Below, piece after piece: positions 1 to 13,133 of a stretch of 64,000 nt of DNA (within the stretch, counting starts at the first letter, position 1; each line of letters opens with the position of its first letter). Origin of the DNA: Siphlonurus alternatus (lineage: Eukaryota; Arthropoda; Insecta; Ephemeroptera; Siphlonuridae); assembly GCA_949825025.1 (NCBI GenBank), contig OX463778.1, positions 11,932,171 through 11,996,170 on the forward strand. Reading direction: 5' to 3'. Below the pieces are notes generated by a model. That model had not been told where the DNA came from. It worked only from the letters and a program-made list of their open reading frames with translations, and searched no databases. The position numbers were made by a program, and so were the translations under genes.

Positions 1-3000
1 TATAAAAAAACTGCCGTGTCTCCACTCGGGACACGGGAGTCCTATAACATATACGATTTAACGTTAAAAAAGCTTTATTTTAGACTGCCGTGTCTGCAAT
101 CGAGACAAGGGAGTCAAAATAGAATTTATTAAATCTAAAATCAGCATATAAAAAAACTGCCGTGTCTCCACTCGGGACACGGGAGTCCTATAACATATAC
201 GATTTAACGTTAAAAAAGCTTTATTTTAGACTGCCGTGTCTGCAATCGAGACAAGGCAGTCAAAATAGAACTTATTAAATGTAAAATCACCATATAAAAA
301 AACTGCCGTGTCTCCACTCGGGACACGGGAGTCCTATAACATACACGATTTAACGTTAAAAAAGCTTTATTTTAGACTGCCGTGTCTGCAATCGAGACAA
401 GGCAGTCAAAATAGAACTTATTAAATTTAAATTTACCATATAAAAAAACTGCCGTGTCTCCACTCGGGACACGGGAGTCCTATAACATATACGATTTAAC
501 GTTAAAAAAGCTTTATTTTAGACTGCCGTGTCTGCAATCGAGACAAGGGAGTCAAAATAGAACTTACTAAATGTAAAATCACCATATAAAAAAACTGCCG
601 TGTCTCCACTCGGGACACGGGAGTCCTATAACATACACGATTTAACGTTAAAAAAGCTTTATTTTAGACTGCCGTGTCTGCAATCGAGACAAGGCAGTCA
701 AAATAGAACTTATTAAATTTAAATTTACCATATAAAAAAACTGCCGTGTCTCCACTCGGGACACGGGAGTCCTATAACATATACGATTTAACGTTAAAAA
801 AGTTTTATTTTAGACTGCCGTGTCTGCAATCGAGACAAGGCAGTCAAAATAGAACTTATTAAATATAAATTTACCATATAAAAAAACTGCCGTGTCTCCA
901 CTCGGGACACGGGAGTCCTATAACATATACTATTTAACGTTAAAAAAGCTTTATTTTAGACTGCCGTGTCTGCAATCGAGACAAGGGAGTCAAAATAGAA
1001 TTTATTAAATCTAAAATCAGCATATAAAAAAACTGCCGTGTCTCCACTCGGGACACGGGAGTCCTATAACATATACGATTTAACGTTAAAAAAGCTTTAT
1101 TTTAGACTGCCGTGTCTGCAATCGAGACAAGGGAGTCAAAATAGAATTTATTAAATCTAAAATCAGCATATAAAAAAACTGCCGTGTCTCCACTCGGGAC
1201 ACGGGAGTCCTATAACATATACGATTTAACGTTAAAAAAGCTTTATTTTAGACTGCCGTGTCTGCAATCGAGACAAGGCAGTCAAAATAGAACTTATTAA
1301 ATGTAAAATCACCATATAAAAAAACTGCCGTGTCTCCACTCGGGACACGGGAGTCCTATAACATACACGATTTAACGTTAAAAAAGCTTTATTTTAGACT
1401 GCCGTGTCTGCAATCGAGACAAGGCAGTCAAAATAGAACTTATTAAATTTAAATTTACCATATAAAAAAACTGCCGTGTCTCCACTCGGGACACGGGAGT
1501 CCTATAACATATACGATTTAACGTTAAAAAAGCTTTATTTTAGACTGCCGTGTCTGCAATCGAGACAAGGGAGTCAAAATAGAACTTACTAAATGTAAAA
1601 TCACCATATAAAAAAACTGCCGTGTCTCCACTCGGGACACGGGAGTCCTATAACATACACGATTTAACGTTAAAAAAGCTTTATTTTAGACTGCCGTGTC
1701 TGCAATCGAGACAAGGCAGTCAAAATAGAACTTATTAAATTTAAATTTACCATATAAAAAAACTGCCGTGTCTCCACTCGGGACACGGGAGTCCTATAAC
1801 ATATACGATTTAACGTTAAAAAAGCTTTATTTTAGACTGCCGTGTCTGCAATCGAGACAAGGGAGTCAAAATAGAATTTATTAAATCTAAAATCAGCATA
1901 TAAAAAAACTGCCGTGTCTCCACTCGGGACACGGGAGTCCTATAACATATACGATTTAACGTTAAAAAAGCTTTATTTTAGACTGCCGTGTCTGCAATCG
2001 AGACAAGGCAGTCAAAATAGAATTTACTAAATGTAAAATCACCATATAAAAAAACTGCCGTGTCTCCACTCGGGACACGGGAGTCCTATAACATACACGA
2101 TTTAACGTTAAAAAAGCTTTATTTTAGACTGCCGTGTCTGCAATCGAGACAAGGCAGTCAAAATAGAACTTATTAAATTTAAATTTACCATATAAAAAAA
2201 CTGCCGTGTCTCCACTCGGGACACGGGAGTCCTATAACATATACGATTTAACGTTAAAAAAGCTTTATTTTAGACTGCCGTGTCTGCAATCGAGACAAGG
2301 GAGTCAAAATAGAATTTATTAAATCTAAAATCAGCATATAAAAAAACTGCCGTGTCTCCACTCGGGACACGGGAGTCCTATAACATATACGATTTAACGT
2401 TAAAAAAGCTTTATTTTAGACTGCCGTGTCTGCAATCGAGACAAGGCAGTCAAAATAGAACTTATTAAATGTAAAATCACCATATAAAAAAACTGCCGTG
2501 TCTCCACTCGGGACACGGGAGTCCTATAACATACACGATTTAACGTTAAAAAAGCTTTATTTTAGACTGCCGTGTCTGCAATCGAGACAAGGCAGTCAAA
2601 ATAGAACTTATTAAATTTAAATTTACCATATAAAAAAACTGCCGTGTCTCCACTCGGGACACGGGAGTCCTATAACATATACGATTTAACGTTAAAAAAG
2701 CTTTATTTTAGACTGCCGTGTCTGCAATCGAGACAAGGCAGTCAAAATAGAACTTATTAAATGTAAAATCACCATATAAAAAAACTGCCGTGTCTCCACT
2801 CGGGACACGGGAGTCCTATAACATACACGATTTAACGTTAAAAAAGCTTTATTTTAGACTGCCGTGTCTGCAATCGAGACAAGGCAGTCAAAATAGAACT
2901 TATTAAATATAAATTTACCATATAAAAAAAACTGCCGTGTCTGCACTCGGGACACGGGAGTCCTATAACATATACGATTTAACGTTAAAAAAAGCTTTAT

Positions 3001-3630
3001 TTTAGACTGCCGTGTCTGCAATCGAGACAAGGCAGTCAAAATAGAACTTATTAAATGTAAATTTACCATATAAAAAAACTGCCGTGTCTCCACTCGGGAC
3101 ACGGGAGTCCTATAACATATACGATTTAACGTTAAAAAAGCTTTATTTTAGACTGCCGTGTCTGCAATCGAGACAAGGCAGTCAAAATAGAACCTATTAA
3201 ATGTAAATTTACCATATAAAAAAACTGCCGTGTCTCCACTCGGGACACGGGAGTACGTCCTATAACATATACGATTTAACGTTGAAATAGCTTTATTTTA
3301 GACTGCCGTGTCTGCAATCGAGACAAGGCAGTCAAAATAGAATTTATTAAATTGAAAATCACTATATAAAAAACTGCCGTGTCGCCACTCGGGACACGGG
3401 AGTGCTATAACATATATATACGATTTAACGTTGAAATAGCTTTATTTTAGACTGCCGTGTCTGCAATCGAGACAAGGCAGTCAAAATAGAATTTATTAAA
3501 TTGAAAATCACTATATAAAAATACTGCCGTGTCTCCACTCGGGACACGGGAGTCCTATAACATATACGATTTAACGTTGAAATAGCTTTATAATTTAAGG
3601 CTGATGCTGTCTGCAATCGAGACAAGATAT
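1..3630. repeat. 146-bp satellite array, two hairpins per unit
   Basis: About 24-25 head-to-tail copies of a 146-bp unit, starting at or before the window edge and decaying after about 3240. Each unit holds two related 31-nt dyads about 73 bp apart. One has stem ACTGCCGTGTC / GACACGGGAGT, the other ACTGCCGTGTCT / AGACAAGGCAGT, so the unit looks like an old dimer of a ~73-bp monomer. The stems are conserved in nearly all copies and the AT-rich spacers vary. Spacer variants recur in blocks, which suggests a higher-order repeat. No long ORF spans the array. Confidence 0.95.
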
Positions 3631-3705
3631 TATACTGCATGAAGGCATGCATGCAGTTACTATATGATATATGTCAACAATATGAATTAATTTAATATTA
3701 TGGAT

Positions 3706-3857
3706 CGCGTCTAGGGTAGATTCGAGCGTATATATATATTATATTATACGTCCTGAGTTGGGCTGGCCAACAACGAGTGCATGCGGGTCCACAGCGCTCA
3801 TGCAACTCAGGACGTGTATATAATATACTATACGCTCTATACCACGTGTAGACGCGA
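3706..3857. repeat. Imperfect inverted repeat (foldback)
   Basis: The arms run from CGCGTCTA at the left to TAGACGCG at the right and include CGTCCTGAGTTG pairing with CAACTCAGGACG. The centre is a short GC-rich loop. A 27-bp segment at 3749-3775 recurs exactly, in reverse complement, at 44086-44112, so this is a dispersed family. No coding content was seen. Confidence 0.75.
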
Positions 3858-3960
3858 CAATATTTAATGTGAATAAATAAAATAAAAATAATTAATTAGT
3901 ATATATATAATATTATGTTATATATATAATTAATTATATATTATAAAAAATCTTGAATCA

Positions 3961-4079
<119 letters not shown>

Positions 4080-4154
4080 ATTGATGATTAAAATTCCAAA
4101 ATTAACAAAATATATTCAATACACACATATATATATAAAAATATAATAAATAGT

Positions 4155-4158
<4 letters not shown>

Positions 4159-4225
<67 letters not shown>
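4159..4225. repeat. (TA)n microsatellite
   Basis: A pure AT dinucleotide run. The surrounding 3860-4540 is AT-rich and shows nothing else I can support. Confidence 0.9.
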
Positions 4226-4230
<5 letters not shown>

Positions 4231-4547
4231 ATATAAATATATATGCGGTCGAAAATTCCACGATGAATTCATCATTAAATATATTAAATTAATTTGTTAT
4301 ATATATTTTATGTATATAAAATTAATATATATATATATAACTCGTCATTATAATAAAATAATAATTTTTATAATATCATTATTGATTATACTTTGAAGTG
4401 TTTATTGAAGTTTTATATTTTAATTCCAGTATATATGATCTTAACTTAATTCGGTCGATTGTTCCATGCGCCGGCAGTTAACATGTTGCGCTGCTGTAGC
4501 ATAATATATAATTAACATTACATATATGATATATGGCGCTTGTATAT

Positions 4548-4690
4548 GAAAGTGCCGTGTCCCGAGTCTTTTTCTTCGGGACAAGGCAGCATAAAACTGC
4601 ATAATATGCCGCCAGTTAGAGTAGCGTAGTGCGCATGCGCTGAACACTGCCTTGTCCCGATTCGAGACAAGGGTCCCTTGTCCCTAGCAA
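4548..4690. repeat. Satellite-related hairpin motifs upstream of AATF
   Basis: Two further dyads of the satellite stem type lie just 5' of AATF: GTGCCGTGTCCCGAG paired with a downstream CGGGACAAGGCAGC, and CTGCCTTGTCCCGATTCGAG followed by ACAAGGG and CCCTTGTCCC. The GC-rich stem is shared with the 1-3630 array but the AT-rich spacer is not. They are either dispersed copies or the source of the array hairpins. They fall where the AATF promoter and 5' UTR should be. Confidence 0.6.
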
Positions 4691-4733
4691 CGTCCCGTCA
4701 CATGCGGTTGTCGTGTTTTTGTGCTTTTGGAAG

Positions 4734-7700
4734 ATGAGCTCTAAAAAATTGACTTTATCAGATAAATTTGCGCAGTTAATTAATCCTGCCCCCCTTCAAG
4801 ATCCAGAAGATGACTTCATTCATGAAGGTCAGTTGTATATTATTTTGACACCGACTTTTTACATTCTAAAAAGCTTATTTTTTTTTCGATCCCTCTGGCT
4901 TCAGAGGCTCTTGACCGTGATTACCGGCGGGCCGGTGAATATTCACTGACTTTCTGTTTAATTAATAGTTCATAGAGTAGATTTGGCACACCTCTAGTTT
5001 TGGTACGAGGTATGCACAATCATAACATCAGAACGCTCAACTTGCCAATTAGGGTCAATATCCAGCATTGGTGCCAAAATTCCCTTATATGCATACTGTC
5101 AGTGATACCGTGTACAGTGTGCATACACAATACATATCTGCTTACATTGTACACACTGTAAGCATAGGGTGGTTGTTAGTATATGCATATACAGCAGAGA
5201 CAGTTTGCTAGGACTATGATACCCACTCTCATGGGAAACCCAATATTTTTGTAGGCCCATGCCACTGCATTACTATGATACCATAAGAATACAGTATGCA
5301 TACTGTGCAGGGTATGAAATTATGAAAACAAGGCATGTCTGGATATTATAAAGAAAAGAAAAAAAAGTTGCATAATACTGTCTACAGTACAGTATACGAG
5401 AAATAGGGGATGTATTTTCTTGGATGAACCCTTCACAATATTCTATTTGATATTCAACAGTCATTAAAATCTTATGCATTTTTATTTCAGAAACATCAGC
5501 TCAGGTTGTTGACAACTTTGAAGAGGACTCTGATGACGGAGCAGGGGCTGCAGTGAGCAGCTTGCGACGGCAGAATGCTGAGGTGCTGGGTCTCGTGGAC
5601 GGGAGGTACGCTGGAGAGAAGGTCTCGAGACGGGCCCTGGAGGAGGGCTCTGAGGCAGACAGTGATGATGGCGCTGAGCAAAGTTCTGAGGAGGGAAGCG
5701 AGAATGAACCAGCTAACATGGACGTGTCAGAGGAAGAACAAGAAAAGGAGGAGGAGAATGAGTCACTAAATCAATCAGATGACGAAGGGTAAGCTTATTG
5801 TCAGCAAACTGACACTGTCACACATTGTTGTTGCAGTCTAAAATATCTTAGTTTACATCCGACTGACTCTATGACGTTTAGCTTCTAGACAGAGTGTCGC
5901 CGTATGTCTGGATGGGATAAATAACAAGATAGTGGCTGCGCGCAGTCGAATCTTTATGTGAACTACAATCTTTAATACATACGTACTTTAGTAAAGATGA
6001 ATTCATAAAACATCCATTAAATCATTCAGGATTTCTACTCTACTGCTTGTTCATAAATATTCTGATAGAATATTGATTGCTTCAGCTTCACTGTAGGGAT
6101 TTTATCAAATTATAGCCTCAAAAGCTAGAAATTATGGTAGATTGGGGGGACATTCACAAAGCACTTTAACCCCCACTTTAGCCCCGATTTTTAACCCTGG
6201 TGCTAAACATGGTACTAAACCAGGGGCTAACCTTGTTAAGCTCATAGTTTAGCACCATGTTTAGTACCAGGGTTAAAAATCGGGGTTAAAGTGCTTTGTG
6301 AATGTCCCCCATTGTATTATAAAACTGAAATTTAGTTTTAAAATAAAGAAGAAAGGGAAAAGTTTTGCATTATAGTACAGTATCACAAACCTTAGTTTAC
6401 GCATGGAAGACATTTTGAATAGAAAATAGTACTGTTTTGCGTTACGACCTTCATTTTTTAACGATAGGCGCTCGATTAGAATAAAACATCACATCCCTAG
6501 TTTAGTTTGCCGGTTTATGAGAACGCCACGGCCGTGGGGGCGGCAATCCGCTTGCCTAGCGGCCATCCCAAGTATCTAATAGACTTTTAACCTGTTATTA
6601 GTACTGACATCGTGGTTTAATGTTCATTAATTTAGCGAACTTTAAATCCAAAACAGAAAAGGCACGCTGCCATGATTTTTGTTATTGTGACGTCACAGGA
6701 GCTCGAATTCGATTAATGGTCAGTATCCATGATGACATCACCAATCCTTTGTCCTCACATTTACTTACAAAAAAATATTGGGCGCACGTAAGATCCTATA
6801 CGGAGCAATTTTTCTATCGCTTATTGTTAACCCTCTAAATAAGTTATGTTTGCAAATTTAAAATTACGTATTGGCACTAACTTTTTACGTTTGCTGCTGT
6901 AAAAATTTTATTATTTGCCTTGGGTCAGTTTAATTAAAGAGCATCTAAAGAATTTCGCGGTAGTAGTGTTTTGACTTCGAGACGAAAAAACGTGCGCAGA
7001 AGAGTTTCGCGCCGATGCGCGATGGTTGTAGCAGGAGTCAAAATCAGCAAACGAACATGGCGACTTATATAATTTTTCTGATGGATACTTACCATTAAAT
7101 CGAACCGAATCGATCAGCTGATCTGAAAAAAGGCGTTCGGTTTAAAATAAAAGACGGATCGGAATATACGTCTATACACGCCTCCAGAAGCTATAATAAA
7201 TCCAGAATGTAACTTTTAAATGCGTAAGGGTGCTTATTTTTATTTAATTTCACCACTTTTTTTCAAGTTTTTAGCATTTTTGATGTCGACGTGTTGTCAC
7301 AACAGCGGCCCAGACGGCCGGCGCGGCCCCAGGCTTTCGTCTGGAAGAGGTGCAAAGTGGTCGAAGTGATGGCGACGCGATTTTGAAATCAAATTAAACT
7401 TACTTTTTTATACTTTTTTCTAATAGTTATACATATTATAGAAGCATGTAATATTTTTAAAAAATTCCATAGTTTAAAATAACCTTGTTGTGGGACATTT
7501 TTAAAAAATGAAGATTACTACGCCTTGGCGACGTCTAGTCTGTGATCTCAGGCGTAATCTAAGGCTTGTTTTACTGTATACAATCTCTATACAGTATTCT
7601 ACACACAACAACAACAAAAATGTACAATACAGGCTGCAGTCAGCATTTTTTTTTTTTTAATTTTATTAAAGTAACACTGCCCATTAATACTGTGAATGGG

Positions 7701-10700
7701 TCCAAGTGTTAAAATACATAGTATTTTTTAGCATAGTTTTATCTTCTGTAAAGAAAGTACTTGAGAGCAATTGAAAATTTAAGAAGAGTTGTCAGTAGAC
7801 CCAGTGTCACCCAGTGATTCTGCATTGAGCAAGTTGAGACGTTCACCACAATGTGAATATTATATGATGACTGATTGGGGTTTTATTATGCTGCAGGGAG
7901 GATGGAGGATCAGAGGAGGCAAGCAGTGGTGAAGAAGAAGATGAGGACGAGGAAGGGGCCATGTTTGCAGACCCAGAGGAGGGGGAAGAGGCTTCCTCCA
8001 CCTTCAAGCACTTCTCATCCACAGACAAGGGAACAGAGGTGGAGAAAGGCAATGCTGTCAGAAACCAATTGAGTGAGTCATTGCATAGTAATTTTGCATA
8101 GGAAATGTCACATTCTAATGGACAACTGAGCATTGAAGAGTTGCTTCAATGCTTTGAACATCTTATGTGAAACAAGAAGGTCTAAATTTAACAGTTACTG
8201 TAATTAAGTTACTGTTTATCTTAAATTCCAGGAAAATTCTTACTGATACAAGTTTCACATTAAAAGTTATGTCATAAAATTTTATGAATGCAGCTTGTAA
8301 CTTTATAAAGGATTCAATGGTCAAAATCAATTAAAAATATATGTTGTAAATGGTAATATTGTGTACTGTATTGTATTATTCTTAACTGTTTTTGGAGTGA
8401 TACAAGTAATAGCTTACAGTAAACATTAAAATTTATCCATGATATATTTTAAAGATATAATATAATTTGTTTCAGATATCTGGGATGGTATTTTAGAGTT
8501 CAGAATACAGCTTCAAAAAAATGTGCTTGCGGCCAATCAGTTGCCGCCATGTGACAAGTTTGAGCAATTCCGGGCTGTGGGCGGGAAGGAGTTCGCAGCT
8601 GCTCAGGCTCAGTGCACCGCGAGAGTGTCAAATCTGCTGGGGAAGCTGACTGAGCTGCAAGTGAGTCAAGAGATGATACGTTTAGTCAGAGACTGCATGA
8701 TTTTTTTTTTATTCAAATTTGAATAAAGAACCTCAAGTTGTAATGTCAATTTTTTTCAGATTTTTTTTTTTTTTTTTTAAACACCCTTAAAATTATGCTG
8801 CACAATGCTGTGACATCATAGTAATGCAAATATTTAATAGTGAAACACATTGCATGACTGTGATGGGATGTCTTTCCCTTTGATTTTGAGGTTATTTGAG
8901 GGTTAAAAAAAAATCTGCCTGCCAAAAATTGACAATACATAACTCAATATCCTATCTAAATATGAAATAATACATTTTCATGCAGGTTGTCCATTTTTGG
9001 CTATTACCCAAGAACTTTGCAGACATTTTTTGCACAGAATTATTTACTGTGTATGCTAAATGTTGAAACAAATTCCAGAACTAAAAATTTTCTAGCCTCA
9101 AATCTGTGTTAAATTCTTTATGAATAAACCCCTAATTGTGTTTTGACACTGTTTTGCTTTGATTGCAGTATGTTCTCTGCATATGTTTAGAAATTTCTGT
9201 GAACATTTTAAGGCAATAATGTACAATTTATTTCAATGATCAGTTTATTTGAAAATTAATACTGTATGTTTTGTTTATTTAAAGAAGATAGAAACACATA
9301 CGATAGAAAAAGATTTGTTGGGAAGGGAGATAGTTCGAGCTTTTAGCCGTCATTGACCCAGCAATGACGGTAAAAGCTCGAACTATCTACCTTCCCAACA
9401 AATCTTTTTCTATCGTATGTGTTTCTATCTTCTTTAAATAAACAAATATCGCTTAGTTCGATTTTTTCAAATAATTAATACATACTGTATGTTTTGTGTA
9501 TCTGAATTTAGTTCTTCAGTTTTATCTCTTTATGTTTCAGAGTGAATTTTTAAAAAGAAATCCAGAAACAAAAAATGTTACAAGCAAAACCAAGTAAGTT
9601 AAGAAACTTTGTTTTACTCATCAATATTTCAGAATCCTCAACATTTTTCTGCTTTTCAATAAATCTCAGACGTAAAAGTAAAAATTGAACATATGTTTTA
9701 TGTTCTGTTTCTCCTAACTTACAAATTTTAGGACTCTATGAAGCAGGCTCAAAGCTCTTTGAAAAGGAATAGAAAGTTGTGATGCCAGATTATAAAATAA
9801 GTAAATCCTCTTTTTTGCTTTTATTTATTATTATTATTATTATTTTACTTCATCCAGATAATAGCACTAGTTACAGTAGTTACACTGAGTCCTATAAAAA
9901 AGTTGTTAATTAATTTGATAAAAATACATGTATTGGAAATTTTATCAGTGAATGCTTTCAGAAGCATAAGTTTGTAACTCTATAGTAGCTAAAGAGATTA
10001 AAAAAGGGATATACATGTAATTACAATTCATATTTGGCTCAGTAATTTCTGTTATGTCATCAGAATCTTCCCAAGATTTGAGGTTTCTGTAGCATCTTAT
10101 CTAACTACAGTGGTCACTGCACCAAGTAATTGTCCCTCATCTGAAATAATGAGCTACATATTGTCGCCTCAGAATATACCGGTAAGTGTCGTATAAAACA
10201 CAAAGTATTGATGCAATTGTAGACCTTATGCTTCATGTACAAAGGTTCTAAAATAGCATCAAAACTTTGTGGTTTATATGACACTTATATATTTTGAGGT
10301 GAAGATATCTGCCTACCACGATCTTGGCAACAATGAGCTATATCAGGTGAGTGCAATTGTGAGCTGAAAATCTGTAAAGCCTAAATTGCTCTATTGCTCA
10401 TTTTCCGGACGAGGGACGATATACTGTACTGATATTTGCATTGCCTCTTCCCACATACCTAAACAATCCTCCTTCACCAGTGTTCTTACCAACGTTTCTC
10501 TTCTTGCAGGCCTCCTGTCACGGGTGACTCTGACGAGGAGATTCCCAGCAGTGAGGAGGAGGAGGGTGAGGACGAGGCAGTGACGGCACAGCCCCCCAAG
10601 AAGAGGAAACTTGAGGATTTTGCAGCGTCTCTGACCGCCAGTAGTGAGCAGTTCCTCAAGTTCCGGAACGCCACGATCCAGAAGTGGAACGACAAGACGA

Positions 10701-12519
10701 GGGTGGCTCAGGGGAGAGTGAGCAGCAAGAACTTCAGTGCTTTTGAGCAATCCACCCTCAAGCAGATCGAGCAAGTGCTGGCAGACAAGCAGCGACTCCT
10801 CAAGCGAACAAGAATGAAGAGGTCCGGTTACAGAATACTGGGACAACCGGAAAAGAGCAACGACGAAAAGGTACTTTACACTCATTTAAATCTTAAGTCT
10901 TTTTTTGGGTTTGATTAAATATCAATTAGTATCATAACTTTATGGATTGGATGGAATATGCTGTAGCTACACTATTTTATAATGCAGCTAAATTTCTCCT
11001 ACTTCAAGTTGATAGAACAATCATAATTAAACTACAATAATAATAATTTGAAAATACATTGTGGTGTTAATCTTCTCAAAATCTTTACAAAGCTCTTGAT
11101 TTATATTGTCTTAGATGAAGTTTTGCACTCATCAACTTGTATGTATTGTAAAATAATTTTTATCTAAATGTCAGTTGAGTGTTAGAACTATTCAATGCAA
11201 TTTTGCACTAATTATGGAGATCTGAGAAAACACATGTCCAATGGAACCCCCTGAATTTGTACCATTCCTGTCTTCCAAACTTAAGTGAAGTCCTAGCTAA
11301 TAGAAAGACTGAGTCATGCATGATAATTTGTAACATTAATATTGTGATTCAATGTTATTTCCTTTGAAAACCATATTTTGTATTTGTTTCTGCTTTAAAA
11401 AAGTAATTAACATTGGATATTACTTGAAATGTGCAGGAGGAAGCTGAAGATAACACAGAAACCTCCCAGGAGTACTATCCCGAAATATTTGACGATGATG
11501 ACTTCTACCACCAACTGCTTCGGGAATTGATAGAGCACAAGTCTGAGGGTGTGACGGACCCTGTGCAGCTGGGACGGTAAGTCACTTAGCAGGTCTGCAC
11601 TGCCTCAAGTTCAAATAGGTACCTGTAGATGGAAATGTATGCCTTACTAATTAGGTTGCATGTACGTAAATACTTTTGGAAAGCAATGGTATCAAATTCA
11701 ACTTGCAGCATAATTTTTAGTTTTCAGTTTGGCTTTTGTCCCATAAAAGCTCTCTCACCAATAGAGGGCTATAGCAATAATGTATTATTGGAACAGTATA
11801 TTGAAACTATACAGTCAAAAAGACAAAAAAAAATCTGGGGTGATACCTGTATCAACAAAAATGGACAACCTGCATGAAAATTTTTTATTGCAAAAATAAA
11901 TAGAGGGTACCAAATTGTGTTTCTATGATTTTTATCATTATTATTATTTTTTAGTCCCGGAACTATTTTTAAGAATTATTGAAAGTTCTGCAAGTTCTGT
12001 TAGCCCCCCTGGATCCTTAATTAAAAGGATAGAGCCTAAAACACTAAAACACCTATTGACACCTTCAGGGGACATGGATGCAGTTTCAATACACTGTTAT
12101 ATATATTTTTTTTAAATAGTTCCTGGACTCAAAAAATCCAAAAAAATAAATCAAAGTATCATAATTTGACACCTTCTATTCATTTCTGCATTAAAAAAAA
12201 TTATGCAAGTTGTCCATAGTACTGACAATGAGTCATGGAGAGTGTAACAGGGCGATTCACTAGCTGTCCCACCAATTTTGACTGTGTCTTCGGTTACACT
12301 TTCAACAATGGTATTTTCCAATGATGTTCCAGGCAATGGATAGCTCTTCAGAAGTTGAGGAGCAAAATGAAGAGGAAGATTGACACAAGGGCCACCAAGG
12401 GTAGGAAGATCAGATATGCCGTCCACCCCAAGCTGGTCAACTTCATGGCACCCTACGACAAGTGTGTGTGGAGTGAAGAGTCAAAAACAGAACTGTTTTC
12501 CTCCCTCTTTGCTATGTGA
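4734..12519 (+). CDS. AATF: AATF / Che-1 (apoptosis-antagonizing transcription factor, Bfr2 family)
   Basis: The protein has 497 residues in 8 exons: 4734-4827, 5491-5788, 7897-8072, 8476-8660, 9541-9593, 10510-10870, 11437-11576 and 12333-12519. All introns are GT-AG and all phases match. The family is a nucleolar protein of the small-subunit processome needed for early 18S rRNA maturation; vertebrate AATF also acts as a transcriptional cofactor. Residues ~40-185 are very acidic (DED/EEE runs). The AATF-specific region begins at [15 protein letters not shown] (~190-204) and includes [18 protein letters not shown]. The C-terminal TRAUB region has [35 protein letters not shown] and VNFMAPYD. 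Human AATF has 560 residues; the difference lies mostly in the acidic N-terminal half. An ATG seven codons downstream of a GTG was chosen as start. Introns 2, 4 and 5 each hold a long foldback. Confidence 0.96.
6144..6310. repeat. Foldback element in AATF intron 2
   Basis: An inverted repeat with arms running from GGGGGACATTCACAAAGCAC to GTGCTTTGTGAATGTCCCCC. It carries TTAGCACC/GGTGCTAA and CCTGG/CCAGG sub-motifs and a short centre. The rest of intron 2 (6311-7896) shows AT-rich sequence and a T-run near 7650, with no gene. Confidence 0.85.
9268..9446. repeat. Near-perfect ~175-bp palindrome in AATF intron 4
   Basis: Arms of about 80 bp (GAAGATAGAAACACATACGA ... TCGTATGTGTTTCTATCTTC) surround a short centre that includes TTGACCCAGCAA. 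A degraded single arm of the same family lies at about 37425-37540 in a PRMT intron. Confidence 0.9.
10164..10306. repeat. Imperfect palindrome in AATF intron 5
   Basis: The left arm has CGCCTCAGAATATACCGGTAAG and CACAAAGTATTGATGC. The right arm is its diverged reverse complement, with GCATCAAAACTTTGTG and TATATTTTGAGGTG. Arm divergence is higher than in the 9268-9446 palindrome, so it is probably older. Confidence 0.7.
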
Positions 12520-12633
12520 TGTGTTAATTTATCTGTCTAGGTTAATTAAATTAAATATTAAATTAACTAAAATAATTTTATTTAAATGTAATGCTTCCTC
12601 AGTTTATTTTAGCAAGTTAGTCAAACCACATTG

Positions 12634-12639
12634 AATAAA
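12634..12639 (+). promoter_or_regulatory. AATF poly(A) signal
   Basis: AATAAA 115 bp after the AATF stop codon. From here to about 12955 the sequence is AT-rich with an A-run near 12665 and no gene. Confidence 0.6.
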
Positions 12640-12955
12640 TTGAATATGAACCCTGAATTTTTCAAAAAAAAAAAAAAAAAAACAATTAAAAACATAATAT
12701 TTGTTGTTTTCCTGTCAGACATGCAAAAGTTCCAAAATTTATAATCAAAACACAAATTATAAGCATATATTAAAACAAACAAACTATTAATTATTTATTA
12801 TTATTATTATTAATATTTCCAACTATACTCTATCTTTATTTTTATTATTTTGCTTGGCAACCCTTAGTTAATAAATAATTGTAACAACAAGAATATAAAA
12901 AAAAAAGTTGCAGTTACTTTACTTTTACAATTCCAGACCTTCTCGTTAGGGGGCT

Positions 12956-13121
<166 letters not shown>

Positions 13122-13133
13122 ATGTATGCGTGT

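Noticed and set aside
1..3630. CRISPR array
   Set aside because: The whole 146-bp unit repeats, there are no unique spacers, and the window is eukaryotic.
1..3630. Hammerhead-type ribozyme in the satellite
   Set aside because: I looked for the conserved CTGATGA and GAAA core segments in the unit and did not find them.
2854..3652. Short minus-strand ORFs in the satellite
   Set aside because: They repeat with the unit and have repeat-derived composition; no homology recognised.
10391..10885. 164-codon minus-strand ORF over AATF exon 6
   Set aside because: Antisense shadow of a GC-rich coding exon.
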